Below, in pieces: positions 15,774 through 23,693 of a stretch of 60,403 nt of DNA. Made by a program: the position numbers and the translations under genes. The notes below the pieces were generated by a model. That model did no database searches. It was given only the letters and a program-made list of their open reading frames with translations, and had not been told where the DNA came from. This DNA comes from Aeromicrobium flavum (GTDB lineage: Bacteria > Actinomycetota > Actinomycetes > Propionibacteriales > Nocardioidaceae), in the NCBI RefSeq assembly GCF_007992115.1, contig NZ_BJZQ01000018.1, positions 1-60,403 on the forward strand, read 5' to 3'. Every line of letters starts with the position of its first letter. Within the stretch, counting starts at the first letter, position 1.

Positions 15774-17186
15774 TCAGGCGAAGTCGGCACCCGAGGCGCC
15801 GCCGGCGGCGCTCTCGGGCTCGCGCGCCATGGGCGTGAAGCGCGAGTAGTGACCCTGGAAGGACACGGCGACCTTGTTGACCGGGCCGGAACGGTTCTTG
15901 GCGACGATGATGTCGGCCTCGCCGGGCCGCTCGGACTCGCCGGCGCCGTGGGCGTCGGGGCGGTTGAGCAGCATGACGATGTCGGCGTCCTGCTCGATCG
16001 AGCCGGACTCTCGCAGGTCGGAGATCTGCGGCGTCTTGTCGGTGCGCTGCTCCGAACCTCGGTTCAACTGGCTGATCGCGACGACCGGAACGCCGAGCTC
16101 CTTGGCCAACAGCTTGATCTGACGGGAGAACTCCGAGACCTCGACCTGGCGGTTCTCGACCTTCTTGCCCGAGGTCATCAGCTGCAGGTAGTCGAGGACG
16201 ATGAAGTCGAGGCCGTGCTGCTTCTTGATCCGGCGCGCCTTGGACCGGATCTCGGGCATCGTCATGTTCGGGCTGTCGTCGATGATGATCGGCGCGGCCT
16301 GCACCGTGGCCATCGCGCGGCCGATGGCGTCCCAGTCGCGACCGGACATCGAGCCGGCGCGCATGTGGTGGATGGCCACCTTGGCCTCGGCCGAGAGCAG
16401 ACGCATCGCGATCTCCGAGCCCGTCATCTCCAGGCTGAAGATCGCCGACGTGAGGCCCTGGCGGATCGAGGCGTTGCGGACGAAGTCGAGGCCGAGCGTC
16501 GACTTGCCGACACCGGGTCGCGCGGCGACGACGATCATCTGACCGGGCTTGAAGCCGGTGGTGAGGCGGTCGAGGTCGGGAAAGCCCGACAGGACGCCGT
16601 GCACCTCGCCCGAGCGCGTCTCGAGCTCCTCGAGCTCGTCGATGGTGAAGGACATCAGGTCGGACAGGACGTTGTAGTCCTCGCCCGACTTGGTGCCGTC
16701 GACGTCGAGGACGGCCTTCTGGGCGCGGTCGACGATGTCCTGGATCTCGCCGGTGCCGGACTGGCCCAGCTGGGCGACCTGCTGGCCGACCTCGACGAGG
16801 CGCCGGAGCACGGCCTTCTCGTGGACGATCTCGGCGTAGTAGTCGACGTTGGCGGCGATCGGCACGCCCTGCACGAGGTCGTGCAGGTAGGCGGCGCCGC
16901 CGATGCGGGCGATCTCGCCGCGGCGGGTGAGCTCGGCGGCGACGGTGATGGCGTCGGCGGGCTCGCCGCGACCCGACAGGTCGCAGATCACGTCGAAGAT
17001 CAACTCGTGGGCCGGGCGGTAGAAGTCGCGCGGCTCGAGCAGGTCGGCGGCGGGGTCGATGGCGTTCTTCGTCAGCAGCATCGCGCCGAGGACACTCTGC
17101 TCGGCGGCCATGTCCTGGGGCGGAACGTACCCCGATCCAGCAGTGTCCGACGGTCGCTCGGACTCATACAGATCGGTAACGCTCAC
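15774..17186 (-). CDS. dnaB: Replicative DNA helicase DnaB
   Basis: 470 residues, full length and without an intein, unlike some mycobacterial homologues. The N-terminal primase-interacting domain (PPQDMAAEQSVLGAMLL) is followed by the RecA-like motor: Walker A in ARPGVGKSTLGLDF, Walker B FIVLDYLQLM, the ISQLNRGSEQR segment and the arginine finger region DIIVAKNRSGP. It unwinds DNA ahead of the replication fork in the 5'-3' direction. The GTG start has AAGGAG 5 nt upstream. The position beside the S6-SSB-S18-L9 operon is conserved in actinobacteria. Confidence 0.97.
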   Translation of the reverse strand: MSVTDLYESERPSDTAGSGYVPPQDMAAEQSVLGAMLLTKNAIDPAADLLEPRDFYRPAHELIFDVICDLSGRGEPADAITVAAELTRRGEIARIGGAAYLHDLVQGVPIAANVDYYAEIVHEKAVLRRLVEVGQQVAQLGQSGTGEIQDIVDRAQKAVLDVDGTKSGEDYNVLSDLMSFTIDELEELETRSGEVHGVLSGFPDLDRLTTGFKPGQMIVVAARPGVGKSTLGLDFVRNASIRQGLTSAIFSLEMTGSEIAMRLLSAEAKVAIHHMRAGSMSGRDWDAIGRAMATVQAAPIIIDDSPNMTMPEIRSKARRIKKQHGLDFIVLDYLQLMTSGKKVENRQVEVSEFSRQIKLLAKELGVPVVAISQLNRGSEQRTDKTPQISDLRESGSIEQDADIVMLLNRPDAHGAGESERPGEADIIVAKNRSGPVNKVAVSFQGHYSRFTPMAREPESAAGGASGADFA

Positions 17187-17579
17187 GGCACTCCTTGACG
17201 TGATCGGCAGCTGTTTTCAAACCTACGAGTGGGGTCTGACAGAACCGACTTCCCCTCGGTTCGAGTGACCCACCTCGGTGACCATACGGGGCGCCGGAGC
17301 TAGGGTCGATACAGCCGTGCACAGGGGATGTGAACAAGGTGGCCGATCCTGTGGAAAACGCCGGGCAAGGATGTGCACAGTCGGTGGACCAGTCTGTGGA
17401 AACACCAGTGTGGCGTGGATCACACAGGGCTCTGACCTGCGGAAACGTGAGTCACAAGGTGTGGAGCGATCTTAGGCGCGTGTGATTTTCGTCCGCCGGG
17501 TTTTCCACGGGCACTAGCACGCTCGGCGCCGACTTGTCGATAAATCAACCACATTCGTCACAGAGGTATCGTCGCCCGG
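17187..17579. other. dnaB-MATE intergenic region with DnaA-box-like 9-mers
   Basis: This 393-nt gene-free region separates divergent genes. It contains TGTGGAAAA (17350-17358), TGTGGAAAC (17395-17403) and TTTTCCACG (17501-17509), which differ from the DnaA box TTATCCACA (either strand) at one to two positions. TGTGCACAG (17372-17380) and several GTG-CAC repeats are also present. A possible dnaB -10 (TAGGTT on the minus strand) is at 17220-17225. TATCGT at 17567-17572 is the likely -10 of the MATE gene, leaderless. Confidence 0.45.
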
Positions 17580-18887
17580 GTGCAGGGCTCATCTCTCGAC
17601 CGGCGAATCCTCGCCGTCACGGTCCCGGCGTTCGCCGCTCTGATCTGCGAGCCGCTGATGCTCATGGCCGACACCGCGATCGTCGGGCACCTCGGCCGGG
17701 CCGAACTGGCCGCGCTGGGAGCAGCCTCCACCATCCTGTCGACCATCGTCGGCCTGTGCGTCTTCCTGGCGTACGGCAGCACCGCGACGGTCGCCCGACA
17801 CCAGGGTGCCGGCGACCCGCGCCGGGCCCTGGAGGCGGCCCTCGGGGGCGTCTGGCTGGCCCTGCTGATCGGGGTCGTGCTCGGCGGACTCACCGCGCTC
17901 GGTGCGCGACCCCTGGCCGCCGCCCTGTCGAGCTCGCCGCGGGTGGCCGACCTGACCACGGAGTACCTGCAGATCGCGGCCGCCAGCATCCCGGCCGTGC
18001 TCCTCGTGCTGGCCGCCACCGGTGCCCTGCGCGGCGTTCTCGACCTGCGTACGCCGTTGGTGGTGATGGTCGTGGCCAATGTCCTGAACGTGGTGCTGAC
18101 CGTCGGGCTGGTCTACGGCGCCGGGCTCGACCTCCGTGGCGCGGCGCTCGGACTCGTCCTGGCCCAGTGGGCCGCCGCCCTGGCCCTCGTCGCGCAGGTG
18201 CTGCGCCGCAGCCGCGAGAGCAGCGCGTCGGCCAGGCTGCGGTGGGACGACGTCGCACGTGCGGGCCGCGACGGCGTCCCCCTCCTGCTGCGCACCCTGA
18301 GCCTGCGCACCGTCCTGCTGCTCGCCACGCTCGTCGCCGCGGGGTTCGGCGACGCCTCGCTGGCCGCGCACCAGATTGCCACCACGATCGTCATGTTCCT
18401 GGCCTTCGCGCTGGACGCGTTCGCCATCGCCGCGCAGACCCTCACCGGGCGTTCCCTCGGAGCCGGCGACGCCGCGGGCACGCGCCACATCACCCGCCGG
18501 GTCATCGCCTGGGGCCTCGGCTTCGGCGTGGCCTCGGGAGTGCTGCTGGCCGTCACCGCCCCGTGGGTCGCCCGCGCGTTCAGCCCGGACGCGGACGTGC
18601 GGGCGGCCGCCGTGCCCGCGCTGCTGCTCGTCGCACTGATCCAACCCGTGTCCGGGGTGGTCTTCGTGCTGGACGGCGTCCTCATCGGCGCCGGCGACGG
18701 CGTGTACCTGGCGTGGGCGGGCCTGGTCACGCTCCTCGTCTACGCCCCGGTCGCGCTGCTGATCAAGGTGACCGACGCCGGCTTCACCTGGCTGTGGGGT
18801 GCGTACGCGCTGTTCCAGCTCTCGCGGTGGGTGACGCTGTGGGTGCGCCAGCGCGGCGACCGCTGGCTCGTCCTGGGTGTCCGCTGA
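17580..18887 (+). CDS. MATE family multidrug efflux transporter (DinF-like)
   Basis: 435 residues with about 12 hydrophobic segments in two repeats of six, as expected for MATE. It shows PLMLMADTAIVGHLGRAELAALG at the start and SLAAHQIATTIVMFLAFALDAFAIAAQTLTGRSLGAG in the second half, the typical DinF signature. It would export cationic drugs or metabolites using the proton or sodium gradient. The GTG start is supported by the -10 TATCGT 7 nt upstream with no Shine-Dalgarno. A DinF-type MATE gene next to dnaB is also seen in Streptomyces. Confidence 0.92.
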   Translation: MQGSSLDRRILAVTVPAFAALICEPLMLMADTAIVGHLGRAELAALGAASTILSTIVGLCVFLAYGSTATVARHQGAGDPRRALEAALGGVWLALLIGVVLGGLTALGARPLAAALSSSPRVADLTTEYLQIAAASIPAVLLVLAATGALRGVLDLRTPLVVMVVANVLNVVLTVGLVYGAGLDLRGAALGLVLAQWAAALALVAQVLRRSRESSASARLRWDDVARAGRDGVPLLLRTLSLRTVLLLATLVAAGFGDASLAAHQIATTIVMFLAFALDAFAIAAQTLTGRSLGAGDAAGTRHITRRVIAWGLGFGVASGVLLAVTAPWVARAFSPDADVRAAAVPALLLVALIQPVSGVVFVLDGVLIGAGDGVYLAWAGLVTLLVYAPVALLIKVTDAGFTWLWGAYALFQLSRWVTLWVRQRGDRWLVLGVR

Positions 18888-18950
18888 CGCACGGCTGATG
18901 TTCACCCGGTCTTCAGCGGGCCGACAGGTCGGAGGGCTTCCGTTGGGTCC

Positions 18951-19370
18951 ATGAGCATCTCCGTCGCCTCCGCCGTCTCCCGCCTGCGCGTCGAGCCGGG
19001 CCCGCTCCCCCACCTCGGCCAGGTCGGCCGGCTCTACGTGCTCACGACCGACCAGGTCGCCGCCGTGCTCGACGACCTCGGGCCCCAGGCGCACGTCGTG
19101 ACGCACGACGGCCTGCTGAGCCACATCGTGCGCGGCACCACCCGCCCGGCCGGCTGGTGGCGGCTGCCGGGTCACCGCCGCCACGTGCCGTGCGGCGACG
19201 TCGAGCGGACCGACGTCAGCCTCGTCAACGGCATCGCGCACCTCGACCACGAGCTGGGCACCGACCGCGTGCTGGTGCGCACCTGGGCCCCGCGCGACGG
19301 CTCCGAGCTCGACCAGATCCTGTGGTGGCAGGGGCACCCCGTCGCCGCCCGCCTCCACCCGCGCGGCTGA
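18951..19370 (+). CDS. Conserved-looking protein of unknown function
   Basis: 139 residues, soluble, mixed composition, with a Trp/Arg/His-rich centre (RPAGWWRLPGHRRHVPCGDVERTD) and a C-terminus ending HPVAARLHPRG. No family recognised. G/C third-position bias indicates a real gene. It is convergent with the siderophore-interacting protein gene, 24 nt apart, and I see no terminator hairpin between them. Confidence 0.65.
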   Translation: MSISVASAVSRLRVEPGPLPHLGQVGRLYVLTTDQVAAVLDDLGPQAHVVTHDGLLSHIVRGTTRPAGWWRLPGHRRHVPCGDVERTDVSLVNGIAHLDHELGTDRVLVRTWAPRDGSELDQILWWQGHPVAARLHPRG

Positions 19371-19394
19371 TCGCCGAGCCCGAGCGGTCTCCCC

Positions 19395-20174
19395 TCACCG
19401 ACGCCAGTAGCCGGTGGCGTCGAGGCAGTCACGGGGGACGACGCGGTCGTCGGCTAGGTGGCGGCGCACCTGGCGGACGGCTCCGGACTCGCCGGCGACC
19501 CAGCAGAAGGTGGGCACGTCGGGCCACGGGAGGTCGCGGACGGCCTCGACCCAGGCGTCGGCGCCGTGCACCCACTGCACCGTGACGCCGTCGTGCGCCG
19601 TGAGGTCCTGGACGCCGGCCGGGGAGGCGACCTCGACGACCACGTCGGCGGTCATCGTGCCGGGCCACGCGTCGAGCAGCCGGGCGATCGCGGGCAGCGC
19701 GGTCTCGTCGCCGGTCAGCACGAGCCGGTCGACCCCGGCGGGCAGCAGCAGCGAGCGCGTCGGCCCGACGATCCACGCCGGATCGCCCGGCTGCGTGCGG
19801 CGTGCCCAGCCCGCGGCGAAGCCGCCCTCGTGCAGCACGAAGTCGAGGTCGAGCTCGCCGTCGGCGAAGCGGCGCGGCGTGTAGTCCTTGGCCACGGGGC
19901 GGCCACCGGCACCGCCCCACTCGAGCCGGTCCGGACCCTGGACCGGCAACGGCGGCCGGTCGGTGCCCTCGAGCGGCACCAGCAGCTTGACGTGGTCGTC
20001 GAAGCCCTCGGAGCGGAACGGTGCCGCGGTGCCCCCGGCGACCGGGAACTCCTCGAGCTGCTCGCCGGCGAGCGTGACCCGGCGCGTCGTCGCGGTGACG
20101 TCGGCGACCCGCACGACCCGCAGCTCGCGCAGGATCGTGGGCCAGTTCACCGCCTCACGGCGGGTACGCGCCAT
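19395..20174 (-). CDS. Siderophore-interacting protein, FAD-dependent ferric reductase
   Basis: 259 residues of the SIP (ViuB-like) family: N-terminal FAD-binding barrel with the DYTPRRF flavin motif, then a NAD(P)H-binding domain with LVLTGDETALPAIARLL and the acidic LDATGYWRR end. It would reduce ferric siderophores in the cytoplasm to release iron. The ATG overlaps the TGA of the upstream substrate-binding protein by one base (TGATG), so it is co-translated at the tail of the ribosomal operon. No iron box is seen here, unlike the paralogue at 33241-34131. Confidence 0.9.
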   Translation of the reverse strand: MARTRREAVNWPTILRELRVVRVADVTATTRRVTLAGEQLEEFPVAGGTAAPFRSEGFDDHVKLLVPLEGTDRPPLPVQGPDRLEWGGAGGRPVAKDYTPRRFADGELDLDFVLHEGGFAAGWARRTQPGDPAWIVGPTRSLLLPAGVDRLVLTGDETALPAIARLLDAWPGTMTADVVVEVASPAGVQDLTAHDGVTVQWVHGADAWVEAVRDLPWPDVPTFCWVAGESGAVRQVRRHLADDRVVPRDCLDATGYWRR

Positions 20175-21871
20175 CAGTCGTCCTTTCCGGCTGCGAAGCC
20201 GGCGACCGTCCAGTCGATGTCCTGCAGCGCCGTGGGGCCGTAGTTGCGGACGTCGGGGTCGACGGCGAGCACCTCGGGCACCACCGCCAGCGGCATGATC
20301 GTCGCCTGGGCCCGCGCGACCTTGTCGATCTCGCGGATCGCCGCGGCGCGCTTGTCGTCGGCCAGCTGGGCGATCGCCCGGTCGAACGACCTGCCGATCG
20401 CCTTGGACGACTTGCCGGTGAAGTTCAGCGGGCTGTCGATCGGGGTGAACAGGCGCTTGACGTCGCCGAGGTCGAACGGCTCGACCGACCAGGCGAACGT
20501 GGTCAGGTCGAACTTCAGGGGGATGACGAACCGGTCGAAGAACGAGGCACCGGGAACCTTCGTGACCTTCACCCGGATGCCCACCTCGGCGAGGTCCTCG
20601 GCGATCGACTCGGCCCGATCCACGGCGCCGGAGCGGGTGTCGGGGACCGGCAATGTCAGGGCGAGGGGACGGCCCTTGCGCAGCACCGGCCCCTTGCCTC
20701 CCTTGCGCTTCCAGCCGGCGCGCGCCAACAGTCGCTGCGCGCGGTCGACGTCGCGCGCGACCGCGGCGGAACGGCGGTGCCCCTGCTGTCCGGGGAGCAG
20801 GACCACCGAGTCCATCGCGTCAGCCGGGACGCCGTAGCGCTTCGACGTGTCGCTCACGATGCGCCCGGTGTCGACGGCCAACAGGACGGCGCGGCGCACG
20901 TCGGCGTCGGCCAGCGGGCCGGTGCCGGCGTTGATCGTCAGGTGCGACCACTCCGATCCGCGCGACGCGCGCAGGTCGGAGTCGGCCAGGGTGGCGCGGT
21001 TGGCCGGACCGATGGGAGCGGACTCCAGCTCGCCGGCGACGTGCGCGGCGGCCAGCACGTCCTCGTCTCCGATCCGCCAGACGATCGAGTCGAGCTTCGG
21101 TGCGCTGCCCCACCAGCGGGGGTTGCGCTCGAGGGTGATCGTGCCGGTGCGGCGCTCGATCGCCGAGACGAGGTAGGGGCCGTTCGACGACGGCGCCTTC
21201 GCCGTCAGTCCGCGGTTGAAGCTCGTGACGGACTTCGTGTACGCCTTCGGCAGGGCGGGGTAGATCGCCGCGGGCCAGTCGGCGGTGGGCTCCTCGAACA
21301 CGACCTCGTAGGCGAACCTGCCGTCGGGTCGGACCTCGTCGACGAGGTCGATCACCGGCGGGGTGGCCGCGGCGTAGTCGTCGTCCTGCATCGCGGCGAC
21401 GAACGAGACCATGTCCGCCGAGGTGATCGACGTGCCGCCCTGCCAGACGGCCTTCCGGTTGAGGTCGACCCGGACGGTCAGGGGATCACGCGAGGTGATC
21501 TCGACGTCCGTGGCGTAGTCGGGATCGACGGCCCACGAGCCGTCCTCCTCGACGCGCACGGCACGACCGAGCGTGGGGGCGAGGATCTGGGGCGCGGTGC
21601 TGGCGACACCCGCGGTGTGGACCGGGTTGAAGGTCGCCGGGAACGACCCGATGCCGATCCGCAGCGTGCCCCCGTCGCGGACGTCGGACGGCTCCGCCGG
21701 ATGCACGTCGGCCATCGGCAGCGACGTGGCGGCGGGCTTCTTGCTCTGAGGGGCGGCGTCGCCGCCACCCTCATCACCGCCGAAGCAGCCGGCGAGCAGC
21801 ACGCCCACCAGCGCCCCGACAGCAAGGCGCCGGGCCCCGCGTGAAGCGGGACCCGGCGACTGGCGAATCAC
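20174..21871 (-). CDS. ABC transporter substrate-binding lipoprotein (family 5, peptide/nickel type)
   Basis: 565 residues. A lipoprotein signal with lipobox LLAGC at about residues 24-28 is followed by a full SBP_bac_5 fold ([58 protein letters not shown] region, [19 protein letters not shown]). It should bind an oligopeptide or similar solute at the membrane surface. No permease or ATPase lies in the window. The GTG start overlaps the rplI stop (GTGA), so it is coupled to ribosomal protein L9. The partner transporter must be elsewhere, or the protein acts alone as a receptor. Confidence 0.88.
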   Translation of the reverse strand: MIRQSPGPASRGARRLAVGALVGVLLAGCFGGDEGGGDAAPQSKKPAATSLPMADVHPAEPSDVRDGGTLRIGIGSFPATFNPVHTAGVASTAPQILAPTLGRAVRVEEDGSWAVDPDYATDVEITSRDPLTVRVDLNRKAVWQGGTSITSADMVSFVAAMQDDDYAAATPPVIDLVDEVRPDGRFAYEVVFEEPTADWPAAIYPALPKAYTKSVTSFNRGLTAKAPSSNGPYLVSAIERRTGTITLERNPRWWGSAPKLDSIVWRIGDEDVLAAAHVAGELESAPIGPANRATLADSDLRASRGSEWSHLTINAGTGPLADADVRRAVLLAVDTGRIVSDTSKRYGVPADAMDSVVLLPGQQGHRRSAAVARDVDRAQRLLARAGWKRKGGKGPVLRKGRPLALTLPVPDTRSGAVDRAESIAEDLAEVGIRVKVTKVPGASFFDRFVIPLKFDLTTFAWSVEPFDLGDVKRLFTPIDSPLNFTGKSSKAIGRSFDRAIAQLADDKRAAAIREIDKVARAQATIMPLAVVPEVLAVDPDVRNYGPTALQDIDWTVAGFAAGKDD

Positions 21872-22314
21872 TTGGAGGCGACGACGTTCAGCTTGACCGT
21901 CGCGACGACCTCGGGGTGAACGCGCACGGAGACCGTGTGCGAACCGAGGCTCTTGATCGGGTTGCCGACCTCGATGCGACGCTTGTCGACCTGCGCGCCG
22001 GCCTCGGCCAGCGCATCGGCGATGTCGGTGACGGTGACGGCGCCGAACAGGCGACCGCCCTCGCCGGCCTGGGCCGAGACGTTGATCGCGGACGACTCGA
22101 GGTTGCCCTTGATCGACTTCGCCGTCTCGAGGTCGTGCACGGCGCGCGCATCGCGCGCGGCCTTGATCGACTCGACCTGGTTGGCAGCGCCCTTCGTCCA
22201 CCGGATGGCGAAGTTGCGCGGCAGCAGGAAGTTGCGGCCGTAGCCGCTCTTGACGTCGACGATGTCGCCGGGCTGGCCGAGGTTCGTGACCTCGTGCGTG
22301 AGGATGAGCTTCAT
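21868..22314 (-). CDS. rplI: 50S ribosomal protein L9
   Basis: 148 residues, normal length. The N-terminal RNA-binding domain ([36 protein letters not shown]) is followed by the connecting helix and the C-terminal domain ([16 protein letters not shown]). It binds 23S rRNA near the L1 stalk. The gene is 16 nt downstream of rpsR, and its stop overlaps the next gene by 4 nt. Confidence 0.98.
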   Translation of the reverse strand: MKLILTHEVTNLGQPGDIVDVKSGYGRNFLLPRNFAIRWTKGAANQVESIKAARDARAVHDLETAKSIKGNLESSAINVSAQAGEGGRLFGAVTVTDIADALAEAGAQVDKRRIEVGNPIKSLGSHTVSVRVHPEVVATVKLNVVASK

Positions 22315-22330
22315 CTGTGGTGCTCCTGAC

Positions 22331-22567
22331 TCAGCGGCCGTTGGACGTGTAGGGCAGCAGCGCCATCTCGCGCGCGTTCTTGATCGCCTTGGCGATCAAG
22401 CGCTGCTCCTGGACGGACACGCCGGTGACGCGACGGGCGCGAATCTTGCCGCGATCGGAAATGAACTTCCGCAGCAGTGCGGTGTCCTTGTAGTTGATCT
22501 CGGTGACGCCGGCGACCTTGAGCGGATTGCTCTTCTTCTTCGGGCTCCGGACTGCGGGCTTGGCCAT
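22331..22567 (-). CDS. rpsR: 30S ribosomal protein S18, cysteine-free (C-minus) type
   Basis: 78 residues. The C-terminal S18 core is complete ([49 protein letters not shown]). The zinc-binding CxxC region that follows the Lys-rich N-terminus in C-plus S18 reads [19 protein letters not shown] instead, with no Cys at all. C-minus paralogues in mycobacteria sit in zinc-starvation loci, but here the version is in the housekeeping rpsF-ssb-rpsR-rplI operon. It binds S6 in the small subunit platform. Confidence 0.96.
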   Translation of the reverse strand: MAKPAVRSPKKKSNPLKVAGVTEINYKDTALLRKFISDRGKIRARRVTGVSVQEQRLIAKAIKNAREMALLPYTSNGR

Positions 22568-22603
22568 GATGCTCCTGGAAAATGTCTTGCTACGAATGAG
22601 GGA

Positions 22604-23188
22604 TCAGAAGGGGGGCTCGTCGGTCGAGCCGCCGGCTCCGCCGCCGCCCCAGGGGTCGTTGCCCCCGGAAGGCGCCTGCGGCTGCGCGGGCTGGGCCCAC
22701 GCGCTGGCGTCCGACTGCTGACCGGCCGGCTGGCCACCGAAGCCACCGGAGTTGCCACCGGCGTTGTTGCCGCCGAAGCCTCCGGAGTTGCCGCCGAAGC
22801 CGCCGCCCTGACCGCCGCCGCCACCCGACGTGCGGGTGACCTGCGCGGTGGCGTTGCGCAACGACGGGCCGACCTCGTCGACCGTCATCTCGACGCTCGT
22901 GCCACGACCGCCGTCCTGACGCTCGTACTCACGGACCTTCAGCGGCCCGGTCACGATGACCCGGGTGCCCTTGGTCAGCGAGCCGGCGACGTTCTCGGCG
23001 AGCTGGCGCCAGGCCGAGCAGCGGATGAACAGCGTGTCGCCGTCCTTCCACTCGTTGGTCTGGCGGTCGAACGTGCGCGCGGTGGACGCGACGGTGAAGT
23101 CGGCGACAGCCGCGCCCGACGGCGTGAAACGCAGTTCGGGATCGCGCGTCAGGTTGCCGACGAGGGTGATGGTGGTTTCGCCTGCCAT
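22604..23188 (-). CDS. ssb: Single-stranded DNA-binding protein SSB
   Basis: 194 residues. The N-terminal OB-fold ([31 protein letters not shown], about 1-110) is followed by a Gly/Asn/Gln-rich linker with GGFGGN-type repeats and the acidic tip DEPPF, which recruits partner proteins. It coats ssDNA at forks and repair sites. The start is the ATG at 23188 ([11 protein letters not shown]), the standard N-terminus; a longer in-frame reading to 23260 covers the intergenic region. The gene lies between rpsF and rpsR, as is usual. Confidence 0.97.
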   Translation of the reverse strand: MAGETTITLVGNLTRDPELRFTPSGAAVADFTVASTARTFDRQTNEWKDGDTLFIRCSAWRQLAENVAGSLTKGTRVIVTGPLKVREYERQDGGRGTSVEMTVDEVGPSLRNATAQVTRTSGGGGGQGGGFGGNSGGFGGNNAGGNSGGFGGQPAGQQSDASAWAQPAQPQAPSGGNDPWGGGGAGGSTDEPPF

Positions 23189-23264
23189 GGAATCAGCCTT
23201 CTCTCGAGGTGCTCTCGCGACGAGTGTGTCGGATTCGGGGGACGGAATCTCTCCGTCCACAGAA

Positions 23265-23564
23265 TCACTTCACGTCGGGACGCGTGACCTTCGTACGGAC
23301 GACGGACTCGTTGAGCGAGAGCTGACGATCCAGCTCCTTGACCGAGTCGGGCCCGGCGGAAAGACCGATGACGGCGTAGACGCCCTCGGACTTCTTGTTG
23401 ATCTCGTAAGCAAGACGGCGCTTGCCCCAGACGTCGATCGCATCGATCGAACCGCCGTCGGCGACGATCGTGTTGTTGAGGTACGTCGAGAGGCTCTTCT
23501 CGACGGAACGCTCATCGACGTCCGCATCGAGGATGACCATGAGTTCGTACTTGCGCAGTGACAC
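23265..23564 (-). CDS. rpsF: 30S ribosomal protein S6
   Basis: 99 residues with the S6 ferredoxin-like fold: [22 protein letters not shown] at the N-terminus, [21 protein letters not shown], and a C-terminal [20 protein letters not shown]. It pairs with S18. The GTG start (VSLRKYEL) has AAAGGAG 8 nt upstream. It is the first gene of the operon; two hairpins lie in the leader. Confidence 0.97.
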   Translation of the reverse strand: MSLRKYELMVILDADVDERSVEKSLSTYLNNTIVADGGSIDAIDVWGKRRLAYEINKKSEGVYAVIGLSAGPDSVKELDRQLSLNESVVRTKVTRPDVK

Positions 23565-23590
23565 TGCGGGGTTCTCCTTTGGACTGAGCG

Positions 23591-23646
23591 GTGACGGGCT
23601 TTCCGTCACAGGAGGCGTTGCCTCGGACGGCAACCTCACGAGTCTA
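23591..23646 (-). promoter_or_regulatory. rpsF operon promoter -10 and two-hairpin leader
   Basis: On the minus strand TAGACT (23646-23641) is a good -10, giving a leader of about 70 nt. The leader holds two perfect stems: GTTGCC/GGCAAC (23617-23634, 6-nt loop) and GTGACGG/CCGTCAC (23591-23609, 5-nt loop), then the AAAGGAG ribosome site. Leaders of rpsF operons in other bacteria bind the S6:S18 complex for feedback control. Whether these stems do so is not shown by the sequence. Confidence 0.5.
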
Positions 23647-23693
23647 TCAGTGGGCCGTCGTTCCGGACCAATCCCGAGCTCCGACCCGGGAGC

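Noticed and set aside
17187..17579. The region as the replication origin oriC
   Set aside because: DnaA-box-like motifs are few and imperfect, there is no dnaA or dnaN, and no AT-rich stretch. Gene order places oriC beyond trxB.
22630..22830. The Gly/Asn repeats in ssb as a tandem repeat or CRISPR-like array
   Set aside because: They encode the ordinary disordered linker of SSB; no spacers or cas genes occur anywhere.
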